Assembly: GCA_023052935.1 (NCBI GenBank)
Contig: CM041297.1
Location: 49,829,917 to 49,893,916, forward strand
Direction: 5' to 3'
Length of the DNA stretch: 64,000 bases
Source of the DNA: Piezodorus guildinii
Lineage: Eukaryota; Arthropoda; Insecta; Hemiptera; Pentatomidae
Shown here: positions 11,881 through 22,810 of the stretch, piece after piece
Layout of the letters: every line of letters begins with the position of its first letter
Numbering within the stretch: position 1 is the first letter of the stretch
Notes under the pieces: generated by a model
The model's input: only the letters and a program-made list of their open reading frames with translations
What the model was told of the DNA's origin: nothing
The model's database searches: none
Translations under genes and position numbers: made by a program

Positions 11881-12534
11881 AATCATTCTTGTAGACAGCA
11901 GTACGAACATAACGTAACGCTGACGTCACTGACACAGTGCATAGCAACAAGGAAAACCATGACTTCTCGATTTCATTAGATGGAAATCTGAAACTGGATA
12001 ACGAAAAGACATTAGCACCAATTACTATTTAGTAGCTTATCTTAAGCAAAGCCTTGCCATTCGGCTTTCCTATCCTCATACGGACATATCCATTACCACC
12101 CAAAGGAGATAAAAGGAAAGCAGCCTGAGGCATAGAAGGCACTGAAGAGGAAGATGGATGATGCGGTCACAAGTCACACGCAGCCTGGGGACCCTATCGA
12201 TAACAAAACACAGCCAGATGTACTTGATAAATGGTACCAAATGAGTCCTAATGGTCCCACTGTCTCCGTTTGGAAGTGGACAATTAACAGACAACACCAA
12301 GAGCTAACTCCAATCATAGGATTGGACAAAGCTAATTCCACTCCATCTATTTCAATTATTGAACATAGAGTATTTACAAATGACGATAGTTTCTCCGAAA
12401 ATATAAATATAATGGTGAAAAAAATCTGGTGCGCGAATTACGGCTTTTACGTATGAAATAAAAATAAGAACTAAAAAAACTGTTCAGAATTATATTCAGT
12501 TTCGTTGGAAACATATGTTTTATATTAAATAATA
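11881..12534. other. Unassigned DNA with a doubtful 100-codon ORF
   Basis: A plus-strand frame at 12154-12456 begins MDDAVTSHTQPGDPIDNK and the segment 12050-12310 is richer in G+C than its surroundings. I recognise no domain. It could be a decayed element or an exon-like fragment. The right end (12522-12534) is the TSD of the SINE that follows. Confidence 0.3.
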
Positions 12535-12859
12535 CATAAAAAAAGAAGAAAAAAACCTAGAGAAATAAAAACCTGTATCTCTACAACCCATAAAGGGTCT
12601 TGGGCTCAGCACATAGATTCCAACTGTTTCTAGGCCAACGGCCGTGCAATGAGGCGATTCGGCCGAGATTTCAGGTTTTTCCTTATTTTTGGGTAACCAC
12701 TTAATAGAGGCTGGGTATGCCCCAGGAGGGTCTCCATACCCCTGGATCGCTTCACGGCTGAAACAACAGAATAAATAATATTCTGCCAAAGCCGGGATTC
12801 GAACCCAAGACCCGGAGCACAGTAGACTAGAGCTCTATTCACTAGACCACGCCGCCTCC
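12535..12859 (-). mobile_element. tRNA-derived SINE, family A, complete copy
   Basis: Bounded by a perfect 13-bp duplication ATATTAAATAATA (12522-12534 and 12860-12872). Read on the minus strand, the tRNA-like head has an A box (GTGGTCTAGTGAA, near 12840-12852) and a B box GGTTCGAATCC (12795-12805). A body of about 230 bp and a T-rich, not A-rich, 3' tail (12535-12570) follow. The 82- and 89-codon minus ORFs in it are incidental. Close to the copy at 21232-21565. Confidence 0.9.
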
Positions 12860-13014
12860 ATATTAAATAATATAACAATATAAAATTGCTATGTGCAATA
12901 ACGGTTTGTTATACATTTATAATACTATTCTTATGTTTGAAAATAAAATATTGCCCAAAGAAATATGTTAGCTCTTTTCTCCTTTAGTTAGTTTAGTTAA
13001 ATTGGTTTAACTTA

Positions 13015-13440
13015 CATTTTTAGTTCAGGTTAATTTTATCATATTTACAAAATTAAAATTACTTAAGGTAAAAAAAAAAAAGTCTGTATTTAAGCACTGT
13101 CACACTATTTCAATCAGAATAAAACCTACATGATATTAAAGCCCATTAAATTTTACATCGAGTTTAATCAAAATCGTTTTAGGGAAAATCGTAAAAAAAA
13201 AAGGTGCAAAATGCTTGGTTTACCGATTTTGATGAAAAAGTTGCTATAACATCTCAGGCATATACCAATAAAATATGGAATTCCAGTTTATACTACTTAT
13301 CGTTTCCGAGCTAGTTACTACACACACACAGACCTTTTTGCGGGACTTAGGCCATTTGGACTCGGGGGATCCTTGAATGAAAATTTTGAAAATATTTTTC
13401 CTAACTATACATTTCATACACAGGTAAGTGAAAGAAAAAA
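13015..13440 (+). repeat. Repeat R, partial copy 4
   Basis: The 3' half of R: CTATTTCAATCAGAAT, GCCCATTAAATTTTACATC, AAAAAGTTGCTATAACATC, a CACACACA stretch, CATTTGGACTCGGGGGATCC and the closing ACAGGTAAGTGAAAG. R-like sequence may extend left to about 12890. Confidence 0.65.
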
Positions 13441-14542
13441 CTAAACCACAGAATATATTTAAAAAAAAAAATTAAAAAAATAAGGAATAAGAGTTGTATC
13501 GTAAACATTTTTAGGAACCAAGAAAAATTAATACCAGAGAATAAATTGGTTAGTAAATTTCTGACATCCTGCGTTCTAAAAATATCAACATATTCAGAAA
13601 AAAGAAAAACGAAATCTAATCAGTCTTCGCTCCCTTAATAAACTACCTTTTTAATGCATAAAACATTATTTTTATTATGAGCAAGTGAATTTTGAAATAA
13701 TAGTCGTAAAGTCTATAAAAATATATCCTATAAAATATATATGTAATTATATTATTTATAACCAATATTATTTTGTACTACATCACTTAATAACTAATAT
13801 AAAAAAAAAAATCCAGATCAAAGAGAATAATCTACAATTTGTAAACTCTAATTTCAATAAACAAATATAGTTTAAACAAAAACAGTTCAATACCCCCACT
13901 TTAAATAACAATGGGTACAAGGACTCTACTAATCCAGACACAATAAATATTTTAGAATTAAACAGTCCGAGATAAGGAAACCGTAACTGAAAACACCATT
14001 GTTCTTACTAATTTTGGACTTCATGATGGCAGAACTGCACTATGCCATTTTGAACAATTCAGTAGAGCAATATGAATTTATTTAAAATCATTCCACACTC
14101 AGTATGCTTAAACATTTCTTCTCTCACCATTTACACAATATTTTACCAACTCTATGATTACAACAAAAGCTCTAAAGTCATGTAGGTAATTGCTCAAATT
14201 CTAAACGAAAATGGTATTTATCATTCAATAATTAAAACATAAGTTCCCTAAGATAACTAGTAACGCATATGAATTTATATGTAAAATGATTAAATAAAAT
14301 TAAAATATAAATCTATAGAGTTTTCTGATATAATATATAATGCATTATAGGCCTTTTATACTTAATAGTTACAATTACAAGTTTGAAATGAAATATTATA
14401 TGCTTTTTCGAAATTAATTTTCTATATAATGCCAAAATCATAGCAAGTGGCAACAACAGAAAATGTTAGAAAAAGAAAAACTCATTGCCATATTTTTTTA
14501 CAACTATTTCCACGACAACAGTGAGTTTACTCTAAGCTTGTT
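13441..14542. other. AT-rich DNA, nothing recognised
   Basis: No believable ORF. The 61-codon frame at 13685 is AT-biased noise. Confidence 0.4.
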
Positions 14543-14544
14543 AT

Positions 14545-14780
14545 TGTTTATTTATTTAACGTCACTTCATGCTACTATGGCTAATCGGACGATGCTACAG
14601 TGGGAGTCCTGAATTTCGCCTATCCAGGTCTTATAAGGATAGAGATCTTTAACGAGTACCTGACATCGCACAGGCTCGGGACACACCTTTAAACGTCCCC
14701 TCCAAAGGACGGCATAACTAAGGATTTTCACTCCCATTAAAAAATCCTAGGACCACCTGCGTGTCAGCATAGCAGGTCAT
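14545..14780 (-). mobile_element. tRNA-derived SINE, family B, head-truncated
   Basis: Tail TTTATTTATTTAACGTCAC, then ATGCTACTATGGCTAATCGG, GAGTACCTGACATCGCACAG and GGACGGCATAACTAAGGA. The tRNA-like head at the right end is largely missing. Confidence 0.8.
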
Positions 14781-14869
14781 TTGTTAAGTTCTTCCAGATT
14801 ATTATATCTAGTTAATTATTAATAATTTTTAAATAATACATGTAACATTTGATTTTTAAAAAATATAGA

Positions 14870-15680
14870 CAAAATGCAAGTCGTTAAAGCAAGAGCCGCC
14901 CTTCCCAATGAAGTGTGCATCGTCAGCAACATTTCAGACCAAGAATGATCTCAGCATGACCGCATTCCCAGCCCGGTGGCTCTGTAAGGGAATCCAAGAC
15001 CTAAACTAAACCAATAAGCAACCTCACCCCCAAGCAAAAGACAAGACAAATCATCCAAGACAATAACAATGAACTCAAAAAACAATTGACAAGAGTTGAA
15101 AGTCCATGCCTTATCACGTCCCTTCCCTTTTACCAAAGAGGACCTTGCACTTTCAGAAAGAACTGGAGGGATGATGGATCGAAAAAGGTGTTTCGAGGCG
15201 GATTGATTGACACTTACTAACTGCAGATTAAAATGAATATTCCACCCGCTTCTTTTTGAGACCTTTCTCTCCGTGTGAACTGGCAGAAACATTTCTCGTT
15301 CTCTCCCCGACAATGGTCATTAAATCCTTCTTGGCTTACTCATTATTCAAATCCCGCTGAGAGTCGACGTCTTGAAAGGAGTGCAGTGATATTGCAAACT
15401 CCATTTAGACACAACTTTCTTGAGTCATTGCCCGATTTAGAGCTGGCCACTGTCTCTTTCTTCTACTTCCGTTTCCTCCAGTTTATCAGCCTCCCGATCA
15501 CCGCTATGTATCTCAGAGATCTCTTGTCCTCCATTATTCTTCGTGTAGATCTTTCTAGGATAATGGCTAGACAACAATAGGCGTTTCACCAAGAGGATAT
15601 TAGATCCCCGGATGGTTGTTGCAGTAAGTCACTGGCAAGTAACATCTTAACCTTTACTTCCCTGAGGTTAAAGGTAAAAC
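14870..15680. other. Richer-composition block of unknown origin
   Basis: About 800 bp clearly less AT-rich than its neighbours, with overlapping frames on both strands (plus 15275-15580, 101 codons; minus 15313-14951, 120 codons). Neither frame shows a domain I know, and the two overlap, so at most one is real. A GTAAGT near 15632 could be a splice donor. It is either a decayed element of an unrecognised family or exon-like host sequence. Confidence 0.35.
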
Positions 15681-15907
15681 GATTTTTTTTTTTTTTTTTT
15701 TTAATAATTCAACATTAAGATAAATTCATATATTTTTGCGAAATATATTAAAACTATACAATGCTCTCTCTCTGGTAATTTCTAAATCTATCAATAAGGG
15801 CGATTAAGATTTTTTTTTTTTTTTTTGCTTTTAAAATCCTTACCCTAGTCAGAATTAATTCTATAATTCTTCTTAAAAGTTTTAAAGGTCTGCGCGGGGA
15901 TATCTTA

Positions 15908-16768
15908 TTGGGTTGTGTCACATGAAATGTCCGTTTTCAAGGTAAAGGATTTTTATTAAAAATACGATATGAAAACAAGATAATTTTATTCAAAGTATTT
16001 ACCTTCTTTTTCTACACATTTTTCTCAACGTGACACCAACTTTTTTATCCCCGAACTGAAAAACTCTGAGCTTTAAAGTGAAACAAAATCTGAAAACGCA
16101 CCTTTCACTTGATTATCATTTTCAAACAGTTTTCCTTTGACGAAGTTGTCTAAATTCCTGAAAAAGTGGTAATCTGTTGGAGACAAGTCGGGAGAATATG
16201 ATGGGTGCGGAAGAACTTCGTAGCCCAGTTCTTTCAATTTTTGCACGGTATGTTTTGAAACATGGGATCTTGCTGCCGCTTAGTGAGATCATGAGGTACC
16301 CATGTATCGAGCTTTTTTACTTTCCCAATACACTTTAAATGTCTGGAAACGGTAGATGCACTTGCATTTAGTTGTGCTGAGAGTCCTTTAACTGTTTGGT
16401 AGGGGTTTCCTTCTACTGTATGTTTGAGGACATCGTTTTCTATTACGGACAGAGGTCTTCCTCGGGGCAAGTTTTTCAAGTATCCCCAGCTGAAAACTTA
16501 GCAAACCAATGGCGAATGGTCCGTTCATTAACACTCCCTTCCGCAAACGCCTTGCAAATATTTCTAACGGCCTCATATTTTCATATTTGGTGGTATACGA
16601 AAAAGTGGGTAATTGATTGGGAAGCTAATGTTTATAATACAAAGGTAGAGGATGAGTAACTGTTTACTTTAAATATGTAAACATTCGGAAGAAAACAACA
16701 GAGACCTGCAAAATCCTTTATGTATTTCAGAAACTATAAAAACGGACATTTTATGTGAAACAACCCAA
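15908..16768 (-). mobile_element. Internally deleted mariner element (second family)
   Basis: Bounded by TA (15906-15907 and 16769-16770) and by imperfect terminal inverted repeats starting TTGGGTTGTGTCACATGAA on the left and closing TTTATGTGAAACAACCCAA on the right, about 30 bp each. The length is 861 bp, against about 1.3 kb for complete mariners. The transposase relic is on the minus strand. Confidence 0.85.
16130..16576 (-). pseudogene. Mariner transposase relic, catalytic core deleted
   Basis: The minus strand carries the N-terminal DNA-binding region in two frames: RNICKAFAEGSVNERTI in one, then LPRGRPLSVIENDVLKH and ASTVSRHLKCIGKVKKL with the linker motif TWVPHDL in the other (16479 to 16234). 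It jumps shortly after that linker to the C-terminal segment, where ELGYEVL, PYSPDLSPTDYHFF-like and LDNFVKGK-like sequence is visible on the minus strand between about 16230 and 16130. The first two catalytic aspartates fall in the deletion, so no active protein is possible. At least one frameshift is present as well. Confidence 0.8.
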
Positions 16769-16770
16769 TA

Positions 16771-17444
16771 ATATTCAGTCAATATACATAGCGTAGGCTT
16801 TTGTCATTTATTTTCATGTATTTCATTTTTGTTGAATGATAAACCTTAAGCCATTTACCCTATAAAATGGATATGCTTATAGATGAATTCTGCAAAATTA
16901 TAGAGTACACGAACCTTGGCAAAGTAAATTTTATCTATGATTTATCGTTCACATTTTTCAGAGATAAAATGTCAATGCTCATATTTTATAAAATTTCAAT
17001 AAACCCATGATAATCAACTATTTAATATTGTTCCGCTGATTCAACACTGATGCCGGTTTCCAGTTGGTATGGTGAGATGAATTCTTTATCAGTTTTTCCA
17101 ATGGAAACACTTCGCACGCGTGTTGTTTTGTTTCAGTTCATTCCCTTTTATTTATAAAATAAATATTATAATGAAATTGAATCTTTTTATGAATCTAAGA
17201 AATAGATGCTAGAGAATATACAACTTTTCAGTTATTCATTCCATATTAAATATTTCTTAAATGGCGAGGACATTTCAAACTGTAATGAAACATCAAAAGC
17301 TACATATAAAAATTGGCTTAGTTTAAGAATTGTTTTTGTATTCAGTGCCTTATACTAAATATATTTCATACACTTTCCAGATAGTGGACTATTATACGAA
17401 AAAAACTGAACATCCACAAACCATTTCTTCGTTTTTATTTGTGC
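16771..17444. other. AT-rich DNA, nothing recognised
   Basis: No ORF or repeat assigned. Confidence 0.4.
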
Positions 17445-17655
17445 TGTCTTGGGTTCAGTAAATATCAAGATTCCTAATGTTTTTGGGACAACGGGCTTCC
17501 CAAGAGATCACGCCAATTTTTGTGTGCCCACTTTATACAGGCTGCGTACGCCCAAGGATCTACCCAAGCTCGCCATATGACTAAATTAACAGTTTAAATA
17601 ATTATCCAACCACAGGCAGGGTTCGAACCCTGCATCCCGGGGCCTAGTAATTTCA
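17445..17655 (-). mobile_element. tRNA-derived SINE, family A, old copy
   Basis: GTCTTGGGTTCAGTAAATAT and CACTTTATACAGGCTGCG are family A body. GGGTTCGAACCCTGC (about 17619-17633) is the B box region on the minus strand. The A box end is decayed. Confidence 0.65.
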
Positions 17656-18105
17656 AAAGTAATTTTTACAGTATCCTTCTTGAATTTATGGGTCAAATAA
17701 TAACAACTAATAAGTCAAAATTTTATGATTCTCTCTAATTGAAAAGATCAAACCAGGTAAAATATTATAATCAGTTTTGAAGTAAATAAATAATTTATGC
17801 AAGAAACAGAAAAGATAATTGTGTCATATAGAAATCATTGTACAATACTGATAATGGGAACATCAATCAAATGTTTCAGTCCCGATGCAATAGACTAATA
17901 GAGCTGCAAACAGATAAGACTTTTATCAACTCCTTTAATAAGAACATCAGCTGAGTCATATACCTAAAAATAAAGCTAGAAGGTTTTATGAAAGGAAATT
18001 CATTGTCATCTTATGTAACATTCTACGCTCAACGAGTTATTTTATTTGTTAATATCCTGAAAGTCAGCCAAATAGTTCTTGAGTTAATAGCTATCCTGTG
18101 AAACT
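17656..18105. other. AT-rich DNA, nothing recognised
   Basis: No ORF or repeat assigned. Confidence 0.4.
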
Positions 18106-18118
18106 ACTTATTTATTTA

Positions 18119-19431
18119 TTTATTTATTTATTTTTTTATTAAGAAATAATACAATCTGCCACCTTCTGGGGCAATGAGTATTAGAGATAAAATAAATCAT
18201 TCATACCATATGTACATTGTAAATAAAATTGAAGAAAAAAAAATTAATAAAGACTAAACAAATAAAAGAAAAAAAAATATATACACAAAATTAAATAAGT
18301 ACTATAAAGAAAATAATAATAACAATCTTGTTCACATTCATACCTATTTACAAACTGCCCCTGGGATCACTGAATCAAACCTCGAGATCCACTAGTGGAT
18401 GTCGAGGCACAATGCCAGAAGATCCCAGCGCCTCTCATTCAGCTGCGTCACTGGTCTTGAGTGCCAGTGGAGGCTGCGCGAGGGCGCTAGAGCCACATAC
18501 ACTCAGGGCATGAGTGGAGAAGCTGGCCATTGCCAGCACTCCAATAACATAATTACAAAAGATCTCTGGGCCACTGCCGCTTCAACCTATGAGGAGGGTT
18601 ATAGGGATGTTTGGAACTAGATAGGGAGTTTGCCAAGATTAGGAAGGTGAGTAAGCTTCTGATGGAAGATTATGAATTTGGATGGGATTAGATCAAAGAC
18701 AAATGGGATATTCAGGTCATGGTGTAAGGTTTTGTTGGTGACATAATATGGGGCATCTACTATTGTTCTAAGGACTTTAGACTGAAAGGATTGGAAACGT
18801 TTGATATTCGAAACTTTTGCTGTTCCCCACAGTTCAAGTCCGTAGGTCCAAATTGGTTTAAGAATAGTCTTGTAAATTAAGAGTTTGTTGTCCGTTGAGA
18901 GATGAGATTTTCTGTTTAGTAGTCTATATAGCTGGCCATATCGTCGATTGAGTTCTTGTCGTTTGAGTCTAGTATGGGGGTTCCATGTCAGTCTTTTGTC
19001 TAAGAGAAAACCAAGGTATTTGACTGTGTCAGAAAAGGTGAGAGGAATAGAGTTAAAATGGACAAAAGGGCAGGATCTGCGTCGAAGGGTAAAGGTGACT
19101 TGCTTGCTTTTTGATTCATTGACTTTGATGCGCCAATGATTGCACCACTTTTCAATCAGATCGAGATGTGATTGGAGGTTTGAGGATGCCGTAACAGGAT
19201 CTGGATGGGATGAGAGGATAGCTGTATCATCGGCAAATGTTGCCAGGAAGTTTTCGGGTAAGGTGGGAATTTCTGAGGTGAATAAGATGTAGAGTATAGG
19301 ACCGAGGACACTACCTTGTGGAACACCGGCTTCTATCGGATAACTACTTCAGAATTCAGAACCACAACGGACTCGAAACGAGCGGTTAGAGAGGTAGGAT
19401 CGAAGGATTAGATCAGGGCTTGGGGTAATAG
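18119..19431 (-). mobile_element. 5'-truncated Jockey-type LINE, family 1
   Basis: Minus-strand copy of the 27164-32108 element, flanked by a 13-bp duplication ACTTATTTATTTA (18106-18118 and 19432-19444, the left one running into a TTTA repeat). The 3' UTR (18119-18552) is nearly identical to that at 31638-32100, including the CTCATTCAGCTGCGTCAC region. The 5' truncation corresponds to about position 30775 of the full copy. Confidence 0.9.
18553..19431 (-). pseudogene. Reverse transcriptase C-terminal half (LINE family 1 ORF2)
   Basis: The minus strand encodes the palm region from just after the DIAQAFD motif, through AGVPQGSVLG and FADDTAIL, to the thumb and C-terminus (TRLKRQELNRRYGQLYRL, SNIKRFQSFQSKVLRTIV). 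It ends RQWPRDLL at 18553. A 2-nt deletion near 18640 (AATCTTGGC, against AATCCCTTGGC in the full copy) shifts the frame about 30 codons before the end. GVPQGSVLG is followed by a TATCGGATAACTACTT block that is otherwise colinear. The endonuclease and N-terminal RT motifs are missing, so this is a dead fragment, but a recent one judging by its similarity to the intact copy. Confidence 0.85.
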
Positions 19432-19559
19432 ACTTATTTATTTAGAATAAATATATTTATCTCAATTTTATCCTAAAATTTATTAAAAAATACTTTTTTT
19501 TCAATGATCAGTATTCAGAAGATGGGTAAGGAGATATACTCATATCATCCAAATAATCT

Positions 19560-20395
19560 TCCAAATCTTCTTTTTATAGAAATGTTTCATATTTTTTTTT
19601 TTTTTTTTTTTTTATTAAGTAAGAATTTTATTTATTTTTTAGTCGATGTTATGTATGAGAAAATGATGATCATTTATTTATAATATTCTTTAATCATCAC
19701 TTATATTTGTTACAAATATTTTTACAGCCATTAGTTTTCGAAGCTATATATTGGTTTATTATTTTATTTGTGTCATTTCCTTATTGAATTTTTTTTTATA
19801 CTCATATTCACTGTATATTTCTTATTTTCTTAATTATTATTATTTTTTTTTTTATCTTACTCTAAACAGTAAATCTCACGTTATTGTATTTTGTATTATT
19901 CTGAAGGGACTTGTGCCAGGATAAATAAAGAAATTATTATTATTATTAACGTGAAGTGAGAATGGTTGACTGTGGGAGTAAGTGGGAGAAGTTAGTTAAG
20001 AGTGCAGTCAAAAGAACACACAATTAAGATACAAACTTAATAAACTAGTGCCGACGTTTCGGCCCAAACTATAGGCCTTTCTTTCTCGAACATAAATTAA
20101 ATAATAATAAAGAAAATAATAAAAAAACAGTGAATAAACAGTATAAAAAAAAAAATTGATTAAGACAAATGATAAAAATAAAATAATAAACCAATATATA
20201 GCTTTGAAAACTAATGGCTATAAAAATATTTGTAAGAAATACTAGTGATGATCAAAGAATATTATAAATAAATGATCATGAGAAGAAGGCCAATAATTTA
20301 GGCCGAAACGTCGGCACCAGTTTATTAAGTTAATATCTTAATTGCGTGTTCTTTTGATTGCACCCTGAACTAACTTTTTCAACTATTCTTATTAT
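19560..20395. mobile_element. Penelope-like element termini, inverted pair
   Basis: Two interleaved pairs of inverted repeats are visible: about 19667-19850 against 20098-20281, and 19991-20077 against 20288-20374. The second pair carries GCCGACGTTTCGGC (20049-20062) and GCCGAAACGTCGGC (20302-20315), each preceded in its own sense by a GGCC...GGCC stem. Terminal repeats in opposite orientation with a GAAAC-containing hammerhead-like core are characteristic of Penelope-like retroelements (established for that group). No reverse transcriptase is present, and the CTGATGA box is degenerate here. The family assignment is an inference. Confidence 0.6.
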
Positions 20396-21223
20396 TATTA
20401 AAAATAAATATATATAACAGTTTTATATAAAACTGTTTGGAAATGAATTTCGCCAGAGAGGCCTTTGTGGAAGAAGAAGAAGAAGTAGGAAGGATAGTAA
20501 CAAATCTATAAATTGGTTAGGGGCCCCACCCCCGGAAAGCCATAAATTTGAATGAGTCAGAGTCACCCCAACATTATTAGAGGGCAAGTTGGGGGTATCA
20601 AGCCCACTTGTTGGTCTTACATCTCTCCCACTGTATCAGTGATACTTTTACACTAAATAAAACATTACTGTGTCAAACATCCCTTTTAATTTAAATAGAT
20701 TGAGCTCAAAATAAATTATCAAAGAAAACTTACGTAATACTCGTACATTTAAGCTTCTTTGATAAAAATAATTATTATTAGAGACTAAGATAGTGTTTCG
20801 ACAAGTTTATCAATCTATCATGAGTGGATCTTCCTGTTCTTAACACAATCGAACACGTAAAAGCACACCAATAAAATACAACGATTACATCATAAATATT
20901 TAAGTCATAAAGAAAAAAAAAAATATTTTGTGCTTTATCCAATTGTACTAGGAACACACAAAAAAATTATATAATATCTGGTAACCAAATTAAGGGCATG
21001 TCGTTCATGACGAACGTGGGTTCGGGAAATTGATTTTACTAAGAGTCTCAAATGGTTCAGCAGCGTTCTCTCAGCTGCCTCAGGAGTCTGAACTTGTATC
21101 CTTTGACCTTCTTGGCTTCCTTACTGGTCGGCTAAGATTTCGATCATTTATGGTGCATTGAAAAGAAGTCTTAAGTACATATACCCGTATCACACTATTA
21201 CGCCTTTTAATACAACGTTTCCC

Positions 21224-21231
<8 letters not shown>
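20396..21231. other. Unassigned DNA with a possible RTE tail
   Basis: A (GAA)n tract at 20475-20489, preceded by GCCAGAGAGGCC, resembles a truncated RTE-type LINE 3' end. A richer patch at 20515-20640 is unassigned. The right end (21218-21231) is the TSD of the next SINE. Confidence 0.35.
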
Positions 21232-21264
<33 letters not shown>

Positions 21265-21565
21265 TACCACTACCACCTATGAAGGGTCTTGGGTTCAGTA
21301 CATATAGATTCGTACTGTTTCTAGGCCAACGGCAGTGCAATGAGGTGATAAGGCCCTTAATCACGCTCAGCAGCCAGGTTTTTCCCCAATTATTTTGGGT
21401 ACCCACTTTATAGAGGCTGGTCTGCCCCAGGAGGGTCTCCATACCCTAGGGTCGCTCCCCGACTAAATAAACAGAATAAATAATATTCTGCCCCAGCCGG
21501 GATTCGAACCCAGGACCCGAAGCACAGCAGACTAGCGCTCTATCCACTAGACCACGCCGCTCCCC
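21232..21565 (-). mobile_element. tRNA-derived SINE, family A, best-preserved copy
   Basis: Flanked by a perfect 14-bp duplication TTTCCCAATGTTAA (21218-21231 and 21566-21579). On the minus strand the A box TGGTCTAGTGG is at 21554-21544 and the B box GGTTCGAATCC at 21510-21500, with the spacing expected of a tRNA. The body follows, and the element ends in a T tract of about 28 nt (A on the plus strand, 21231-21259). A poly(T) rather than poly(A) tail is unusual for a SINE mobilised by a poly(A)-dependent LINE. The ORFs overlapping it are incidental. Confidence 0.92.
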
Positions 21566-21774
21566 TTTCCCAATGTTAACAAGTGGATATTCGCAAAGGA
21601 TTGATAAGATATCATTAAGCAGAAAGAAGCTAGAAAATTAAAGAACGGGCAATCTGACGGAAACAAAAAGCAAACTGTAACTATTTGATAGAAGAACTTT
21701 CAGAAGAAGAATCAAATTATACCGGTTTCTTTAATATTAATTCGATATTAACTAGTAACTTCCTTTGATATTTG

Positions 21775-22440
21775 CCTTACTATCACTTACCTAATATGAA
21801 ATAATAGGGAAAGTATTGTGATCGAGAAAATTTTGGAATTCGAGTTTTCACGGGAAATAAACGTTTTAGGGTCCCCTAAATCCATATATAGTCCCATAAA
21901 AATGCCTGTGTGGTAAGCCTAGTATGAAAACGAAAAGTCGTCCGGAACTGAAATTTCATATTTGAGGCAACAATACGCCTGTCATGTTACAGCAACTTTT
22001 TCACAAGAGCAGCACAACTTTATACCATGCATTTTGAACCTTTTTACATTTTTTTTTTTATTTTATTTTTTTATAAAGGTCTCAAACGGTTTATTAAACG
22101 TAAGTTGATTAAACGGCTAAAGTTGAACGAATCGGATAACAAATTTAGGGAGAAAAGTGCAAACAAATTTTTAATGGTTTTTTTTTATAATAATAAGAAC
22201 AGTAATATATACGTTTAATACACCGTTAGAAAGCTACGGTTTTCAGGGAAAATATTATCTAATACACAAAGTCGCAAAATTTAATAGATAGTAACGAAAA
22301 ATTGAAGAATCTAATTGAATGTCGCAGATAATAATATGTTAGATTACTTTTATGTAGCACGTGTTTTTATCGAAATTAAAAGTTTCTAAATTGATTTTAG
22401 CAACGGAGGTAAGTGAAAACATGTGTTGTGCGCACCAAAT
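21775..22440 (-). repeat. Repeat R, copy 5
   Basis: Inverse orientation: TATCACTTACCTAATATG ... AGGGAAAGTATTG, GTTTTAGGGTCCCC, GTTACAGCAACTTTTTCA, then GCAACGGAGGTAAGTGAAA and GTGTTGTGCGCACC at the far end. The 63-codon frame at 22027 is chance. Confidence 0.65.
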
Positions 22441-22689
22441 TTAAAAAAAAAAAATTAAATGATCAAGCTTAATGTTTAATGTATTCGCAATCATATTCAA
22501 CCCTTTAGCTGGTCAATATAAGATCCCTAAAATCATCAGGGCTACATTTTTCTAAAATCACAAGGTTTTCTTCTTCAACGTTCTCTGGAAATTTGAAATA
22601 ATCCGAAACATCTACTAAGCTTATTTTATAAACGAAAAATCTTTAAGGTACAACAACTTCAAACTTTAATATACCATAATTTAAAAATA

Positions 22690-22800
22690 CCCCAGGTTTT
22701 GGGATTGATACCAGTTTTGCAGGCCAATTATTTATTCTGCTTTATTAGCCGTGAATCCTAGGGTCAAGAGACCGTCGTTGAGTTCACACTAGTCTCGATC
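22690..22800 (+). mobile_element. SINE family A fragment
   Basis: AATTATTTATTCTGCTTTAT and GTGAATCCTAGGGTC match the SINE A region just downstream of the B box. The fragment lacks clear ends and stops just before the mariner insertion at 22811. Confidence 0.45.
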
Positions 22801-22810
22801 CAGTCACCTA

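Noticed and set aside
12790..12858. A genuine tRNA gene with intact A and B boxes
   Set aside because: The tRNA-like part continues into a 230-bp conserved body with a TSD on each side, and the same unit recurs at 7348, 21232 and 45135; it is a SINE head.
18399..18620. Plus-strand ORFs such as 18328-18513 and 18399-18620
   Set aside because: They lie antisense to the 3' UTR and C-terminus of the LINE at 18119-19431; the same shadows appear at 31812-31567 on the other strand of the full-length copy.
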